This document shows positions 26,194 to 35,982 of a stretch of DNA of 64,000 bases, piece by piece. The DNA is taken from positions 1,860,001 through 1,924,000 of the forward strand of contig NZ_CP109007.1 of the NCBI RefSeq assembly GCF_036226665.1. The letters run 5' to 3'. Positions within the stretch are counted from its first letter, which is position 1, and each line of letters starts with the position of its first letter. The position numbers and the translations under genes are program-made. The notes under the pieces are model-generated. The model had not been told where the DNA came from. It did not search any database and saw only the letters and a list, made by a program, of their open reading frames with translations. This stretch comes from Streptomyces sp. NBC_00691 (lineage in GTDB: Bacteria > Actinomycetota > Actinomycetes > Streptomycetales > Streptomycetaceae).

Positions 26194-26239
26194 GGGCCGG
26201 AAGTCCCTTCGTGAGGGATTCACAAAGGGACTCCGGCCC
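26194..26239. terminator. bidirectional hairpin between acetyltransferase and protease
   Basis: Arms of about 20 bases (GGGCCGGAAGTCCCTTCGTGA-type left arm, 26194 on; right arm ending at 26239) with one bulge and one mismatch around a five-base loop. It lies in the 92-base convergent gap. Confidence 0.7.
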
Positions 26240-26255
26240 AGATGTCCCGGGTCGG

Positions 26256-27164
26256 TCAGAAGACGCTGACCCCGTACGCGCTCAGCGCCTCCGTCACGGG
26301 CTGGAAGAAGGTCGTCCCGCCCGAGGAGCAGTTGCCGCTGCCGCCCGAGGTGAGGCCGACCGCGCGGCTGCCCGAGTAGAGCGGGCCGCCGGAGTCGCCG
26401 GGCTCGGCGCAGACGTTCGTGCGGATCAGGCCGGAGACGATGTCGCCGCCGCCGTAGTTCACGGTGGCGTTGAGGCCCGTCACGGAGCCGCTGTGGATGC
26501 CGGTGGTGGAACCGCGGCGGGTGACGGACATGCCGACGGTGGCGTTGACGGCGCTCGTGATGTCCACGTTGCCGACCGTGCCGGACTTGGTGACGGAGGA
26601 GTTGGTGTAGCGCACCAGGCCGTAGTCGTTGCCCGGGAAGCTGGACCCGGCGGTGGTGCCGAGGACGGTGGTCCGGGAGGAGTTGGAGTACCAGGTTCCC
26701 GCGCCGTCGGTGCAGTGCCCGGCGGTCAGGAAGTAGTAGTTGCCCGCGCCGTCCCGGACGTTGAAGCCCAGCGAGCAGCGCCAGCTGGTGGCGTAGATCG
26801 CGTCGCCGCCGGAGATCAGCTTGCTGAACTTCCCGGGGGTGCGCTCGACGCGGATGGCGTCCGCGTTCGCCCCGGCCTGCCGCTTGATCTTCGCGAGTCC
26901 GGCCTGGCTGACGGTGGAGTCGGCGGTGACCACCAGCTTGCCGGTGGCGGGGTCGGCGTACCAGGCGGTGCCGGCCACGTCCGCGGCGCGGACGGCGTCG
27001 CCGGTCGCCGAGAGGGCGGCGGCGTCGAAGGTGCGGCTGGTCCGCGCGGTGTCGGCGGTGCCCGCGCTCGCGGTGGGCGCGGCGAGCGCGGCCGCGGCGG
27101 CGAGGCCTGCCGCGACGGCGAGGAGCCGGACGGTTCTCGTGGGGGTGGTGCGCATGGTCCTCAC
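26256..27164 (-). CDS. streptogrisin-type secreted serine protease (S1E)
   Basis: 302 residues from GTG (GGAGG seven bases upstream). Signal peptide to about 34, propeptide 35-116 and mature enzyme from [19 protein letters not shown] (117 on), very close to Streptomyces griseus proteases A and B. Catalytic residues are His150 (FLTAGHCTD), Asp180 ([10 protein letters not shown]) and Ser258 ([10 protein letters not shown]). Disulfides C130-C151 and C252-C279 are expected. The propeptide folds and inhibits the enzyme until autocleavage. It is a feeding protease released into the medium. Confidence 0.95.
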   Translation of the reverse strand: MRTMRTTPTRTVRLLAVAAGLAAAAALAAPTASAGTADTARTSRTFDAAALSATGDAVRAADVAGTAWYADPATGKLVVTADSTVSQAGLAKIKRQAGANADAIRVERTPGKFSKLISGGDAIYATSWRCSLGFNVRDGAGNYYFLTAGHCTDGAGTWYSNSSRTTVLGTTAGSSFPGNDYGLVRYTNSSVTKSGTVGNVDITSAVNATVGMSVTRRGSTTGIHSGSVTGLNATVNYGGGDIVSGLIRTNVCAEPGDSGGPLYSGSRAVGLTSGGSGNCSSGGTTFFQPVTEALSAYGVSVF

Positions 27165-27333
27165 TTCTGTTCCTCCCGAGGGGAATCGGGGGCCCGCCGT
27201 GGGGTGCCGGGCCCGTGAGGCGCGGCCTGGGGCCGGCGCTGTGGGGGAGTCTCGGGCCGTACGACTTCACGCCGCAAGGGCGCGATTCAGCCGTACGGAC
27301 CTCAACTTCCCCGTGATGCACACGAGTTGACCG

Positions 27334-28157
27334 TCAGCGCCCGCTCAGTCGCCGCTCGCCCGCCGCGACGGCGGTGTCGAGCGTGTTCCCCGGCGGCGGG
27401 AACGGGCAGATGAAGTGGTCGGCGAAGGCGCACGGCGGCAGCAGCGCGCGGTTGAGGTCGACCGTCACCGAGCCGTCCGCCGCCGGGGCCGAAGGCCGCA
27501 GAAAGCGGAAGCGGTAGCTGTCCCGGCCGCTGGTGGCGTCCGCGAACACCGCCCACAGGGAGCCGTCGTCCTCGACGGCCACCTGGAGGGTGTGCTCGCC
27601 GCCGTGCAGTTCGAAGACCAGCTCCCCGGAGAGCCCGAGACCCCGCTCGCGGCCGTCGGCGTTCTCCACCCGTACGCTGCGCGTCCGCTCGTACGGACGG
27701 AAGACGCCGGGCACCACCCAGCGCTCGTCGTACGGGGTGGCCTCAATGCCCCGGAAGGCGGTGCGGGCCTCGGATCCGGGGTCGAAGTCCCTTACGGCCC
27801 ACAGCCCTTCGCGCCGCAGCACCACGAGCCGCCGGCCCGCCGACTCGACGCGGGACTCGTGGATCGGGCCGTGGTCGGCGGTGAGCCGGACCGTCCCGGT
27901 GAAGGGCTTGCCGTCGACGGCGATCCCGTCCTCGGCGCGGGCGCTGAGCAGCACCTCGTCGCCGTCCTCCCGCCACTCCCCCGGAACGGCCGGAATTCGC
28001 CCCTCCGGGAAGTCCGAGAGCCAGTGGGTACGGTGAGGGAGAGCGGACCGTACGAGGAGGAGACCGTGGCCTCCCGCTGCTCGTGCCAGTGCTGCCACTC
28101 CTGCCGGGGGCCGGCCCCCGCGTCCGTACCCGGGGCGCCGTCGTTGTCCGTGCTCAT
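27334..28157 (-). pseudogene. DUF1684 protein with a one-base frameshift
   Basis: Reads MSTDNDGAPG...EWQHWHEQREATVSSSYGPLSLT in one frame from ATG 28157, then family sequence continues in another frame as THWLSDFPEGRIPAVPGEW and runs to the stop at 27334 (ending ERRLSGR). At 28030-28031 the minus strand has ACCGTACC where DUF1684 relatives would have ACCGGTACC, giving G-T-H-W-L; inserting one G restores a full-length protein of about 274 residues with the ending DHFICPFPPPGNTLDTAV typical of the family. Either a real pseudogene or an assembly error. It is the last gene of the monooxygenase/transporter operon. Confidence 0.8.
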
Positions 28158-28162
28158 GGTGC

Positions 28163-29470
28163 TCAACCTTTCCATACGGGCTCGGGAAGCCCGAGGTGCG
28201 AGCGCAGCGTCGTGCCGGAGTACTCCGTACGGAAGACCCCCCGCTCCTGGAGCAGCGGGACGACCCGGTCGACGAAGTCGTCGAGACCGCCGGGGGTGAG
28301 GTGGGGGACGAGGATGAAGCCGTCGGCGGCGTCCGTGGCGACGAACTCCTCCAGGGCCGCCGCCACCGTCGCCGGGCTGCCGACGAAGGACTGCCGGCTC
28401 GTGGACTCGACGACCGTCTGACGGATCGACAGGCCCTTGGCCTCCGAAAGCGCCCGCCACTTCCTGGCCACCCCGACCGGATCGGCGACCCGCACCCGCC
28501 CCTGGACCAGGGTCGACTCGGGATCGGGGTCGACGTCCGGCAGCGGTCCGTCGGGGTCGTAGCCGGACAGGTCGCGGCCCCAGATCTGCTCCAGGGCGAG
28601 GATCGCGTTCTGCGGGGAGACCTGCAGGCGGCGGATCTCACCGGCGCGTTCCTGTGCCTCGGCGTCGGTGTCGCCGAGGACGTACGTCACCCCGGGCATG
28701 ATCTTCAGATCGCCGGGCTCCCTCCCGTACCGGGCGAGCCGGCCCTTGACGTCGGCGTAGAACTCCCGGCCCGCCTCCAGGGCCGAGTGCCGGGTGAAGA
28801 TCACGTCGGCGGCCGATGCCGCGAACTCCCGGCCCTCGGCGGAGTCCCCGGCCTGGATGACGACGGGGTGTCCCTGCGGGGAGCGCGGAACGGTGAACTC
28901 CCCCTCGATCCCGAACTGCGGCCCGCTGTGGACGAAGGGCCGCTGCCGGCCCCCCGGGGTCCAGGAGTCCCACAGCTCCCGGGCCGTGGCGAGGAACTCG
29001 GCGGCCCGGGTGTACCGGTCGGCCCGGTCCAGGAAGCCGCCGCGCCGGAAGTTCTCGCCGGTGAAGGCGTCCGACGAGGTGACGACGTTCCAGGCGGCCC
29101 GGCCCGCGCTGAGGTGGTCCAGCGAGGCGAGCCGCCGGGCCAGTTCGTACGGCTCGTTGAAGGTGGCGTTGACCGTGCCGGCCAGTCCGAGCCGGTCGGT
29201 GACGGCGGCGAGCGCGTTCAGGACGGTGATCGACTCGGGCCGGCCGACGACGTCGAGGTCGTGGATGCGGCCGTTGTGCTCGCGCAGCCGCAGCCCCTCG
29301 GCCAGGAAGAAGAAGTCGAAGAGGCCGCGCTCGGCGGTCCTGGCGAGATGCTCGAAGGAGGAGAAGTCGATCTGCGAGCCCGAGCGCGGATCGGTCCAGA
29401 CGGTGGTGGAGTTGACGCCGGGGAAGTGCGCGGCGAGGTGGATCTGCTTCCGGCCCCGAGTCGTGCTCAT
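28163..29470 (-). CDS. flavin-dependent monooxygenase, NtaA/SnaA/DszA type
   Basis: 435 residues, full length. LLM-fold TIM barrel features: HLAAHFPGVNSTTVW at the N-terminus, GLFDFFFLAEGLRLR, GRAAWNVVTSSDAFTGENF (phosphate/FMN region) and RSPQGHPVVIQAGDSAEGRE, the classic motif of NtaA, DszA, and Bacillus YtnJ/YxeK enzymes that cleave C-N or C-S bonds using reduced FMN. Start 29470 overlaps the upstream stop (ATGA). Beside two amino-acid-type transporters and an N-acetyltransferase, an N-acetyl-S-alkylcysteine substrate is a reasonable guess. Confidence 0.88.
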   Translation of the reverse strand: MSTTRGRKQIHLAAHFPGVNSTTVWTDPRSGSQIDFSSFEHLARTAERGLFDFFFLAEGLRLREHNGRIHDLDVVGRPESITVLNALAAVTDRLGLAGTVNATFNEPYELARRLASLDHLSAGRAAWNVVTSSDAFTGENFRRGGFLDRADRYTRAAEFLATARELWDSWTPGGRQRPFVHSGPQFGIEGEFTVPRSPQGHPVVIQAGDSAEGREFAASAADVIFTRHSALEAGREFYADVKGRLARYGREPGDLKIMPGVTYVLGDTDAEAQERAGEIRRLQVSPQNAILALEQIWGRDLSGYDPDGPLPDVDPDPESTLVQGRVRVADPVGVARKWRALSEAKGLSIRQTVVESTSRQSFVGSPATVAAALEEFVATDAADGFILVPHLTPGGLDDFVDRVVPLLQERGVFRTEYSGTTLRSHLGLPEPVWKG

Positions 29471-30540
29471 GCGCGTGCTCCCGTCGTCACCCGTGCCTCG
29501 GCGGCGTACTGGCTGACGGGGCGTTCGAGCCCCAGGTGGTCGCGGAGGGTGGTGCCCTCGTAGGCCGTACGGAAGAGCCCGCGGTCGCGCAGCCGGGCCA
29601 CGGTCCCGGCGGTGAACCGCTCCAGGTCCCGCTCGGGCACGGCCGGCACCAGGTGGAAGCCGTCGATGGCGCCGCCGCCGTGCCAGCCCACGATCAGTTC
29701 GGCGAGCGCCCCGGGCCCGCCCTCGTACGTGTCGAGGCCGACGGTCGCCGAGAGCAGGACGCGCAGCTGTCCGGGGTCGCGGCCGTGGGCGCGGGCCCCC
29801 TGCCGCAGTTCGGCACGCAGGGCCGCGGCCTCCTCGGCGGAGGAGGCGCGGATCAGGGCCACGTCGGCGTGGTGGGCGGCGATGTCGCGGGCGGCGGGGC
29901 GGGTGGCGTCGACGACGGTCACCGGGTTGCCCTGCGGGGGCCGGGGGACGATCGAGGGGCCCGCGACCGAGAAGGTGGCGCCCTGGAAGTGCACGTGGTG
30001 CAGCTTGCGTCGGTCCACGAACCGCCCGGTCACCTCGTCCCGTATCTCGGCGTCGTCCTCCCAGCTGTCCCACAGTTTGCGGGAGACCTCGGCGACCTCG
30101 CCCGCCTCCTGCCAGAGCTCGGCGGTGGGCGGGACCGGGCGGCGGCCGAAGAGCCGGGCCTCGGCCCCCGTCGGGGAGACCGCGATCCGCCAGCCCGCCC
30201 GGCCCCGGCTCACCCAGTCGAGGGTGGCGACGGCGGCCTGGACGTGGAAGGGCTCGGTGTGGGTGGTGGTCACGGTCGGTACGAGGCCGACGGAGCGGGT
30301 CTCGGGGGCGACCCGGGCCAGGACGGCGAGCGCGTCGAGGCCGGGCCGGGCGAAGGAGTCGTCGTGGGTGAGGAAGTCGAGCCCGGCGGCCTCGGCGAGC
30401 CGGGCGAGCGCGACGGTACGGACGGCGGTGCCGGCGACGGCGGGTGCGGCGGTCCGGGCGGCGGAGGCGAGGGCGCCCGGGAGGTCACCGGTGCCCGGGG
30501 CGAGTTCGGCGGCGAGGTGGAGCGTTCGGGTGCTGGTCAT
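29467..30540 (-). CDS. second LLM-class flavin-dependent oxidoreductase
   Basis: 357 residues. Luciferase-like barrel with AAGLDFLTHDDSF, TRSVGLVPTVTTTHTEPFHVQAAVATLDWVSRGRAGWRIAVSP and RPPQGNPVTVVDATRPA. It is shorter than the NtaA-type neighbour and ends EGTTLRDHLGLERPVS, parallel to the EYSGTTLRSHLGLPEP end of that neighbour, so both belong to one branch of the family. The pair probably acts in sequence or on related substrates. The stop overlaps the next start by four bases. Confidence 0.85.
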   Translation of the reverse strand: MTSTRTLHLAAELAPGTGDLPGALASAARTAAPAVAGTAVRTVALARLAEAAGLDFLTHDDSFARPGLDALAVLARVAPETRSVGLVPTVTTTHTEPFHVQAAVATLDWVSRGRAGWRIAVSPTGAEARLFGRRPVPPTAELWQEAGEVAEVSRKLWDSWEDDAEIRDEVTGRFVDRRKLHHVHFQGATFSVAGPSIVPRPPQGNPVTVVDATRPAARDIAAHHADVALIRASSAEEAAALRAELRQGARAHGRDPGQLRVLLSATVGLDTYEGGPGALAELIVGWHGGGAIDGFHLVPAVPERDLERFTAGTVARLRDRGLFRTAYEGTTLRDHLGLERPVSQYAAEARVTTGARA

Positions 30541-30580
30541 GCGGTCTCTCTCGAAGCGACGCGGGGCGGGCGGGGCGCGG

Positions 30581-31558
30581 TCAGTTCTTGGTACGGGGCA
30601 GCCCGGGCGGGTTGATCTCCGACTTCGTCACGGCCTCGCTGTCGAGGCCCCACCGCTTGAGGACCTGGGCGTAGGTGCCGTTCTCGACGATGTGGTCGAT
30701 CGCGGCGGCGTAGGCGGCGACGAGTCCGCTGTCCTTCTTCGTGGTGGCCGCGATCTTGCCCTGGAGTCCGGCGCCCGCGCCGGAGAACTTGCCGACGATC
30801 TCGGTCTGTCCGGCGGAGAGCACGTGGTAGGCGGCGACGGGGTTGGGCCCGAGGTAGCCGTCGATCCGGCCGGACTGGAGGGCCAGGTAGTAGTCCGAGG
30901 TGTTCTGGTAGTACTTGATGTCGACCGGCTTGCGGCCGGCCTTCTCGTTCCGCGCGGACCAGTCGACGAGGATCTTCTCCTGGTTGGTGCCGGAGCCGAC
31001 GGCGATCGCCTTGCCCGCCACGTCCTCGGGGCCCTTGACCGTCCAGCCGGAGCCCTTCTTCGCCTCGAAGGCCAGGTCGTCCAGGCGGTAGGTGGCGAAG
31101 TCGTACTTGTCCTTGCGCTCCTCGGTGACGGTGACGTTGGAGAAGACGCCGTCGTACTTGCCGCTGTCGAGGCCGACGAAGAGGTTCTCCCAGGAGACCG
31201 GGTTGAACTCGGGCTTGAGTCCGAGGGCGTCGGCGACCAGGGTGGCGAGGTCGACCTCGACGCCGATCAGCGTCTTGTCGTCGGTGGCGTGGAAGGCGAG
31301 CGGCGGATTGCTCGTCGCGGAGACGCCGAGGATCAGGGTGCCTCTCTTGCGGACGGCCTCGGGCAGCTGGGCGGCGAGTGCGTCGACCTTGGGGGTGTGG
31401 ACGCGGTTCTGCTCGGGGCTGAGGTTGATGCCGTCGGCGGACTTCTTCGCCTCAGGCCCGGCCGCGTCCAGGGCGGCGTCACCCGAGCCGCAGGCGGTGA
31501 GGACGCCGAGGGCGGCGAGCGAGGCGAGGGCGGTGAGGACGGTGCGACGGGTCTTCAT
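30581..31558 (-). CDS. ABC transporter substrate-binding lipoprotein (polar amino acid type)
   Basis: 325 residues. Lipobox LGVLTACGS with Cys23. Type II periplasmic-binding fold: RGTLILGVSATSNPPLAFH, GVEVDLATLVADALGL, WENLFVGLDSGKYDGVFSNVTVTEERK and DIKYYQNTSDYYLALQSGRIDGYL are typical of family 3 binding proteins for amino acids and opines. It sits between the monooxygenases and the ATPase gene. A second, related binding protein is encoded at 36902. Confidence 0.9.
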   Translation of the reverse strand: MKTRRTVLTALASLAALGVLTACGSGDAALDAAGPEAKKSADGINLSPEQNRVHTPKVDALAAQLPEAVRKRGTLILGVSATSNPPLAFHATDDKTLIGVEVDLATLVADALGLKPEFNPVSWENLFVGLDSGKYDGVFSNVTVTEERKDKYDFATYRLDDLAFEAKKGSGWTVKGPEDVAGKAIAVGSGTNQEKILVDWSARNEKAGRKPVDIKYYQNTSDYYLALQSGRIDGYLGPNPVAAYHVLSAGQTEIVGKFSGAGAGLQGKIAATTKKDSGLVAAYAAAIDHIVENGTYAQVLKRWGLDSEAVTKSEINPPGLPRTKN

Positions 31559-31590
31559 GGCAGTGCTCCTGAGTGGGAAGGGGTGGGTGG

Positions 31591-32397
31591 TCAGAGGACC
31601 TTGGAGAGGAAGGCGCGGGTGCGTTCGTGACGGGGGCTGTCGAGGACCTCGGCCGGCGGTCCCTGCTCGACGATCCGGCCCTCGTCCATGAAGACCACGG
31701 TGTCGGCGACCTCGCGGGCGAAGCCGATCTCGTGGGTGACGACGATCATGGTGGTGCCGGAGGCGGCCAGGTCCTTGATGACGTCGAGGACCTCGCCGAC
31801 CAGCTCGGGGTCGAGCGCGGAGGTCGGCTCGTCGAAGAGGAGCAGGCCGGGTTCGAGGGCGAGCGCGCGGGCGATGGCGACCCGCTGCTGCTGTCCGCCG
31901 GAGAGCTGCTTCGGGTACGCCTCCGCCTTGTCGGCGAGACCGACGCGTTCGAGCAGGCTCCGGGCCGCGGCCTCGGCGTCCTTGCGGGGGCGTTTCAGGG
32001 CCGAGACGGGGGCCTCGACGATGTTCTCCAGGACGGTGAGGTGCGGGAAGAGGTGGAAGTTCTGGAAGACGAAGCCGATCCGGGTGCGCTGCTTGAGGAT
32101 GTCGCGCTCGCGCAGCTCGTAGAGCTTGTTGCCGGAGCGGCGGTAGCCGACGAGGGTGCCGTCGACGCTGACGGTGCCGCTGTCGACCTTCTCCAGGTGG
32201 TTGATGGTCCGCAGGAGGGTGGACTTGCCCGAGCCCGAGGGGCCGAGGACGACGGTGACCTCGCCGGCGCGGACGTCGAGATCGATGCCGCGCAGGACGT
32301 GCAGGGGGCCGAAGTTCTTGTGGACGGCGCGGATCTCGACCTTGGCGGTGGTGGCGGCCTGGCCCCCGGCGGGCGGATCGACGGTGACGGAGCTCAT
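31591..32397 (-). CDS. ABC transporter ATPase (polar amino acid uptake family)
   Basis: 268 residues. Walker A GPSGSGKST, Q-loop FQNFHLFPHLTV, signature LSGGQQQRVAIARAL, Walker B LLLFDEPTSALDPE and H-loop VTHEIGFAREV, all intact and of the GlnQ/TcyN type. It is the only ATPase for the two permeases in this cluster. It overlaps the upstream permease stop by four bases (ATGA). Confidence 0.93.
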   Translation of the reverse strand: MSSVTVDPPAGGQAATTAKVEIRAVHKNFGPLHVLRGIDLDVRAGEVTVVLGPSGSGKSTLLRTINHLEKVDSGTVSVDGTLVGYRRSGNKLYELRERDILKQRTRIGFVFQNFHLFPHLTVLENIVEAPVSALKRPRKDAEAAARSLLERVGLADKAEAYPKQLSGGQQQRVAIARALALEPGLLLFDEPTSALDPELVGEVLDVIKDLAASGTTMIVVTHEIGFAREVADTVVFMDEGRIVEQGPPAEVLDSPRHERTRAFLSKVL

Positions 32398-33278
32398 CGG
32401 ACGCTCCCCTTCGCGTAGTGGCGTTCGACGTAGTGCTGGACGACGGAGAGCGCGGTGGTGAGCAGGACGTACCAGGCGGTGGCGACCATCAGGAGCGGGA
32501 CGACCCGTCCGTTGCGGCCGTAGACGACCTGGACCTGGTAGAAGAGTTCGCCGATCGCCATCACGGAGACGATCGAGGTGCCCTTGAAGAGCGAGATGAT
32601 CTCGTTGGCGGCGTTGGGCAGGATCGAGCGCATCGCCTGCGGCAGGACGATCCGCCGCACCTGCCGGAGCCGCGGGATGCCGAGCGAGGCCGCGGCCTGC
32701 ACCTGGCCCTCGTCCACGGCGAGCACCCCGCCCCGGACGATCTCCGCCGCGTAGGCCGCCTGGTGCAGGGCGAGCCCGAGGACGGCGGCGCTCATCTCGC
32801 CGACCAGGCCCATCGTGTCGAAGGTGAGGAAGCTCGGCCCGAAGGGGATGCCGATGCTCAGCTCCTTGTAGAGATAGGCGAGGTTGAACCAGAAGAGCAG
32901 CTGGACGATGAGCGGGATCGAGCGGAAGGCCCAGATGTAGCCGAAGGCGACGGACCGCAGGAACGGGCTGGCCGACAGGCGCATGAAGGCCAGCACGATG
33001 CCGATCGCGAAGCCGAGCGCGGTGCCGTAGAAGGTGAGCTGGAGGGTGACCCAGACCGCCCGGAGGACCGTCTCGGTGGTGAAGAACGCGGCGAAGACGT
33101 CCCACTCCCAGCCGGGGTTGGTGACGAGCCCGTGGACGAACTGGACGAGCAGGACGGCGGTGACGGCGACGGCCGCCCAGCGCCAGGGGTGCCGCACGGG
33201 GACGACCACGAGCTCGGGGCCCGCCGCCGGTTCCTTCACGACGGCTCTGGTGGCGGGCGGATCGCTGGTGAGAGACAT
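32394..33278 (-). CDS. ABC transporter permease (His/Glu/Gln/Arg/opine family)
   Basis: 294 residues with a long basic N-terminal extension and about five membrane helices. The EAA loop is HQAAYAAEIVRGGVLAVDEGQVQAAASLGI, the coupling element with the ATPase. The ending YYVERHYAKGSVR-type tail is shared with the other permease at 35134. It probably forms the channel as a homodimer or with that permease. Confidence 0.9.
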   Translation of the reverse strand: MSLTSDPPATRAVVKEPAAGPELVVVPVRHPWRWAAVAVTAVLLVQFVHGLVTNPGWEWDVFAAFFTTETVLRAVWVTLQLTFYGTALGFAIGIVLAFMRLSASPFLRSVAFGYIWAFRSIPLIVQLLFWFNLAYLYKELSIGIPFGPSFLTFDTMGLVGEMSAAVLGLALHQAAYAAEIVRGGVLAVDEGQVQAAASLGIPRLRQVRRIVLPQAMRSILPNAANEIISLFKGTSIVSVMAIGELFYQVQVVYGRNGRVVPLLMVATAWYVLLTTALSVVQHYVERHYAKGSVR

Positions 33279-33322
33279 GGCGGTTCCTCGGAAAGGGGTC
33301 GGGCGGCGGGAGGGGAGGGAGG

Positions 33323-35137
33323 TCAGGCGCTCAGCGGGGCCGGGAGGCGACACGCCCGGTCGCGCAGGAACGTCAGCGCCGCCCGCGCGGTGATGTCGTT
33401 CTGCCGGAAGGCGACCCCGCCGGTACGGGGCCGGGTGAAGGCGCTGTCGGTCCGCGCCGTGGTGTGCGGTCCGAGGGCGAAACGGCGCGGGTGCGGGCGT
33501 CCGTCGTGCCCGACGACCCGGCCGTCGACGGGGTCGACGACGAGGAGTCCGCTGGCGGTGGCCCGGGCGCCCTCCTCGTGCAGGGCACGGAGGAGCGGGC
33601 TGCCGGTGAGTTCGAGGGTGGGGTCGGGCAGCCGGGCCTCGACCAGGGCGCGTGCCTCGGTCCACTCCCCCGGTACGGCGGCGGACGAGGCCCGGAAGAC
33701 TCCGCGCTCCTCGTCGGCCTCGACGGTGACCTGCGGGCCGAGGAAGCGGACGACGCCGGCGCGGGAGAGGGCGAGCAGCTGGCGCAGCCGGGGTCCGGGC
33801 GGTCCTGAGGCGAGGTAGCTGAAGAAGCCGTGCCACCAGTCGCCGGTGTCGACGCGGTTCCCGAGCCGGAGGAGTTGCCCGTAGACGGAGAGCAGGCCGG
33901 CGAAGACGGCGGCGTCGGAGCTGTGGGCGGGGTCGTGACGGCGGGTCAGGTCCTCGCTGATGTAGTCGCGCAGACCGTGCTGGAGGGCCTCCGTCGAGGT
34001 GAAGCGGATGCCGTCCAGGGGGTGGTCGAGGGCGTCGAGGTCGAGCCGGTCGGCCGGGTCGGGGACGGCCGCGGCGACGACGGCGGCGAGTTCGGCGCCG
34101 CGCGGCGGCGCCGCCGCGTAGGCCCGCTCGAAGTCGCTCCACGCGAGCGTGGTCCGCTCGGGGTGGGTGGAGAAGAGCCGGTGGTAGTGGGCCCAGCCGA
34201 GCTCCTTGTCGACCAGGGGCCACACATCGCGCCGGAAGTCGAGCGGCCCGGTCCTCCGCAGCAGGGCGTCGGTCTGTTCGGGGCCGAAGAAGCGGGGCAG
34301 CGGGGGCCGTTCGCCGTCCAGGGCGTACCCGATCTTCGAGTGGTACGGGACACCCCGGCGCGATCCGACGTGCAGCACCGGTTCCCTGCCAGAGGGGAGG
34401 TAGACCAGCGCGTCGCCCTCGCCCTCGTACCGGCCGCCACGGCCCTCGGTGAGCAGCACCATCAGGTCGACGAAGGCGAGCCCGAAGCCGCGGACGAGGA
34501 CGTCCTCACCGGCGGGCAGGGCGGTCAGGTCGGTGTCTGCGGTGAAGTCGGGCGGCAGGTGGACGAGACCGTGACGGGCGGCGAAGCCGGCGAGGGCCCG
34601 CTGCTCCGGGTCGGGTTCGGCGTCGAGGTGGCCGACGGTGAGGACGACGAGGTCGGCGAGGAGGGGCGTGGCGGAGTCCTCCAGCCAGACCCGCTGGCGC
34701 CCCTCGCGCGGGCCGCTGATCCGCAGGGCGGTGGTGCGGTGCTCGTGGACGGAGACGGAGGCCGGCAGCGCGGCCCTGGCCCGCTCGAACACCCAGCGGA
34801 GATAGGCGCCCTGCTGGGGACGGGTGGGGAAGCTCCGGCCCTCGATGCCGGCCCATTCGGCGACGGTGGGGCCGGGGCGGACGGGGCCCTGCAGGTCCAC
34901 GGTCTCGTCGGTGAACATGGTGACGTCCTCGGCCCGCGAGTTCATCCAGAGCAGCGGGGACTGCGCGGTGCGCCAGATGCGGCCGGGGCCGGGCGGGTGC
35001 GGGTCGACGAGGTGGATGTCGAGGGGACGGTCGCCGTACAGCTCGGGCAGGTTGGCCGCGAGCCGTTCGAGGAAGCCGGTCCCCCGGGGCCCGGCGCCCA
35101 CGATCACGAGCGAGACCGCCGGCGGCGGGGGGCTCAT
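33323..35137 (-). CDS. FAD/NAD(P)-binding protein (NAD_binding_9 type)
   Basis: 604 residues. N-terminal dinucleotide fold VSLVIVGAGPRGTGFLERL with GxGxxG, then an LLWMNSRAEDVTMF segment, VVLTVGHLDAEPD and LVRGFGLAFVDLMVLLTEGRGG, all features of the NAD_binding_9 family found with siderophore and sulfur genes. It lies between two permease genes of the same transporter and overlaps the upstream one by four bases. It may act on the imported compound before or after the flavin monooxygenases, or supply reduced flavin. The reaction is unknown. Confidence 0.8.
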   Translation of the reverse strand: MSPPPPAVSLVIVGAGPRGTGFLERLAANLPELYGDRPLDIHLVDPHPPGPGRIWRTAQSPLLWMNSRAEDVTMFTDETVDLQGPVRPGPTVAEWAGIEGRSFPTRPQQGAYLRWVFERARAALPASVSVHEHRTTALRISGPREGRQRVWLEDSATPLLADLVVLTVGHLDAEPDPEQRALAGFAARHGLVHLPPDFTADTDLTALPAGEDVLVRGFGLAFVDLMVLLTEGRGGRYEGEGDALVYLPSGREPVLHVGSRRGVPYHSKIGYALDGERPPLPRFFGPEQTDALLRRTGPLDFRRDVWPLVDKELGWAHYHRLFSTHPERTTLAWSDFERAYAAAPPRGAELAAVVAAAVPDPADRLDLDALDHPLDGIRFTSTEALQHGLRDYISEDLTRRHDPAHSSDAAVFAGLLSVYGQLLRLGNRVDTGDWWHGFFSYLASGPPGPRLRQLLALSRAGVVRFLGPQVTVEADEERGVFRASSAAVPGEWTEARALVEARLPDPTLELTGSPLLRALHEEGARATASGLLVVDPVDGRVVGHDGRPHPRRFALGPHTTARTDSAFTRPRTGGVAFRQNDITARAALTFLRDRACRLPAPLSA

Positions 35138-35982
35138 CGCGCACCCGCCGTGCCGCGGGCGTAGTGGCGCTCGACGTAGTACTGGCCGAGGCTGAGGACG
35201 GAGGTGACGGCGACGTACCAGAGGGTGGCCACGAGCAGCAGCGGGATGACCTCGTACGTGCGGTGGTAGACGAGCTGGGTCGAGTAGAGCAGGTCCTGCA
35301 CGGCGATCACGGAGACGATCGAGGTGCCCTTGAGGGTGCCGATCAGCATGTTCCCGGCCGGCGGGACGATCGCCCGCATGGCCTGCGGCAGCACGATCCG
35401 GGAGAGCCGGCGCCACCGGCCCAGGCCGAGGGACTCGGCGGCCTCCAGCTGGCCGCGGTCGACGGAGAGGATGCCGCCGCGCACGACCTCGGCGGCGTAG
35501 GCGGCCTCGTGCAGGGTGAGGCCGATCACGGCGACGGACACGGGGCCGAGGAGGTTGACGGTGCTGACGCCGAGGATCTGCGGGTAGAGCGCCCCGATGT
35601 TGAACCAGAAGAGCAGCTGCACCAGGATCGGGGTGGACCGGAAGAACCAGACGTAACCCCAGCTCACCGCGCGCAGGACGGGGTTGGCGGAGAGTCTGAG
35701 CACGGCGAGCAGGGTGCCGAGGACGAAGCCGAGCGCCATGACGAGGGCGGTCAGCCACAGGGTGAGGCCCAGTCCGCGCAGGACGGACGCGGAGGTGAAG
35801 TAATCGGCGACCACGTCCCACTGGAAGGCCTTGTTGCGGACGACCGAGACCAGGCCGAGGGCGAGCAGGAGGAGGACGAGGCCGGCGGCGGTCCACTGCC
35901 CGGCGCGGCGGGCGGGGACGATACGGGGTGGTGGTTCGGCCGGCGGGGCCGTGGAGGGGGTTTTGACCAGGGTCGCGGACAT
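35134..35982 (-). CDS. ABC transporter permease (polar amino acid type)
   Basis: 282 residues, about five membrane helices, EAA loop HEAAYAAEVVRGGILSVDRGQLEAAESLGL. About as long as, and clearly paralogous to, the permease at 32394 (both keep FRS-PILVQLLFWFN and YYVERHYA). It is the first gene of the minus-strand operon, so transcription should start in 35983-36110. Confidence 0.9.
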   Translation of the reverse strand: MSATLVKTPSTAPPAEPPPRIVPARRAGQWTAAGLVLLLLALGLVSVVRNKAFQWDVVADYFTSASVLRGLGLTLWLTALVMALGFVLGTLLAVLRLSANPVLRAVSWGYVWFFRSTPILVQLLFWFNIGALYPQILGVSTVNLLGPVSVAVIGLTLHEAAYAAEVVRGGILSVDRGQLEAAESLGLGRWRRLSRIVLPQAMRAIVPPAGNMLIGTLKGTSIVSVIAVQDLLYSTQLVYHRTYEVIPLLLVATLWYVAVTSVLSLGQYYVERHYARGTAGAR

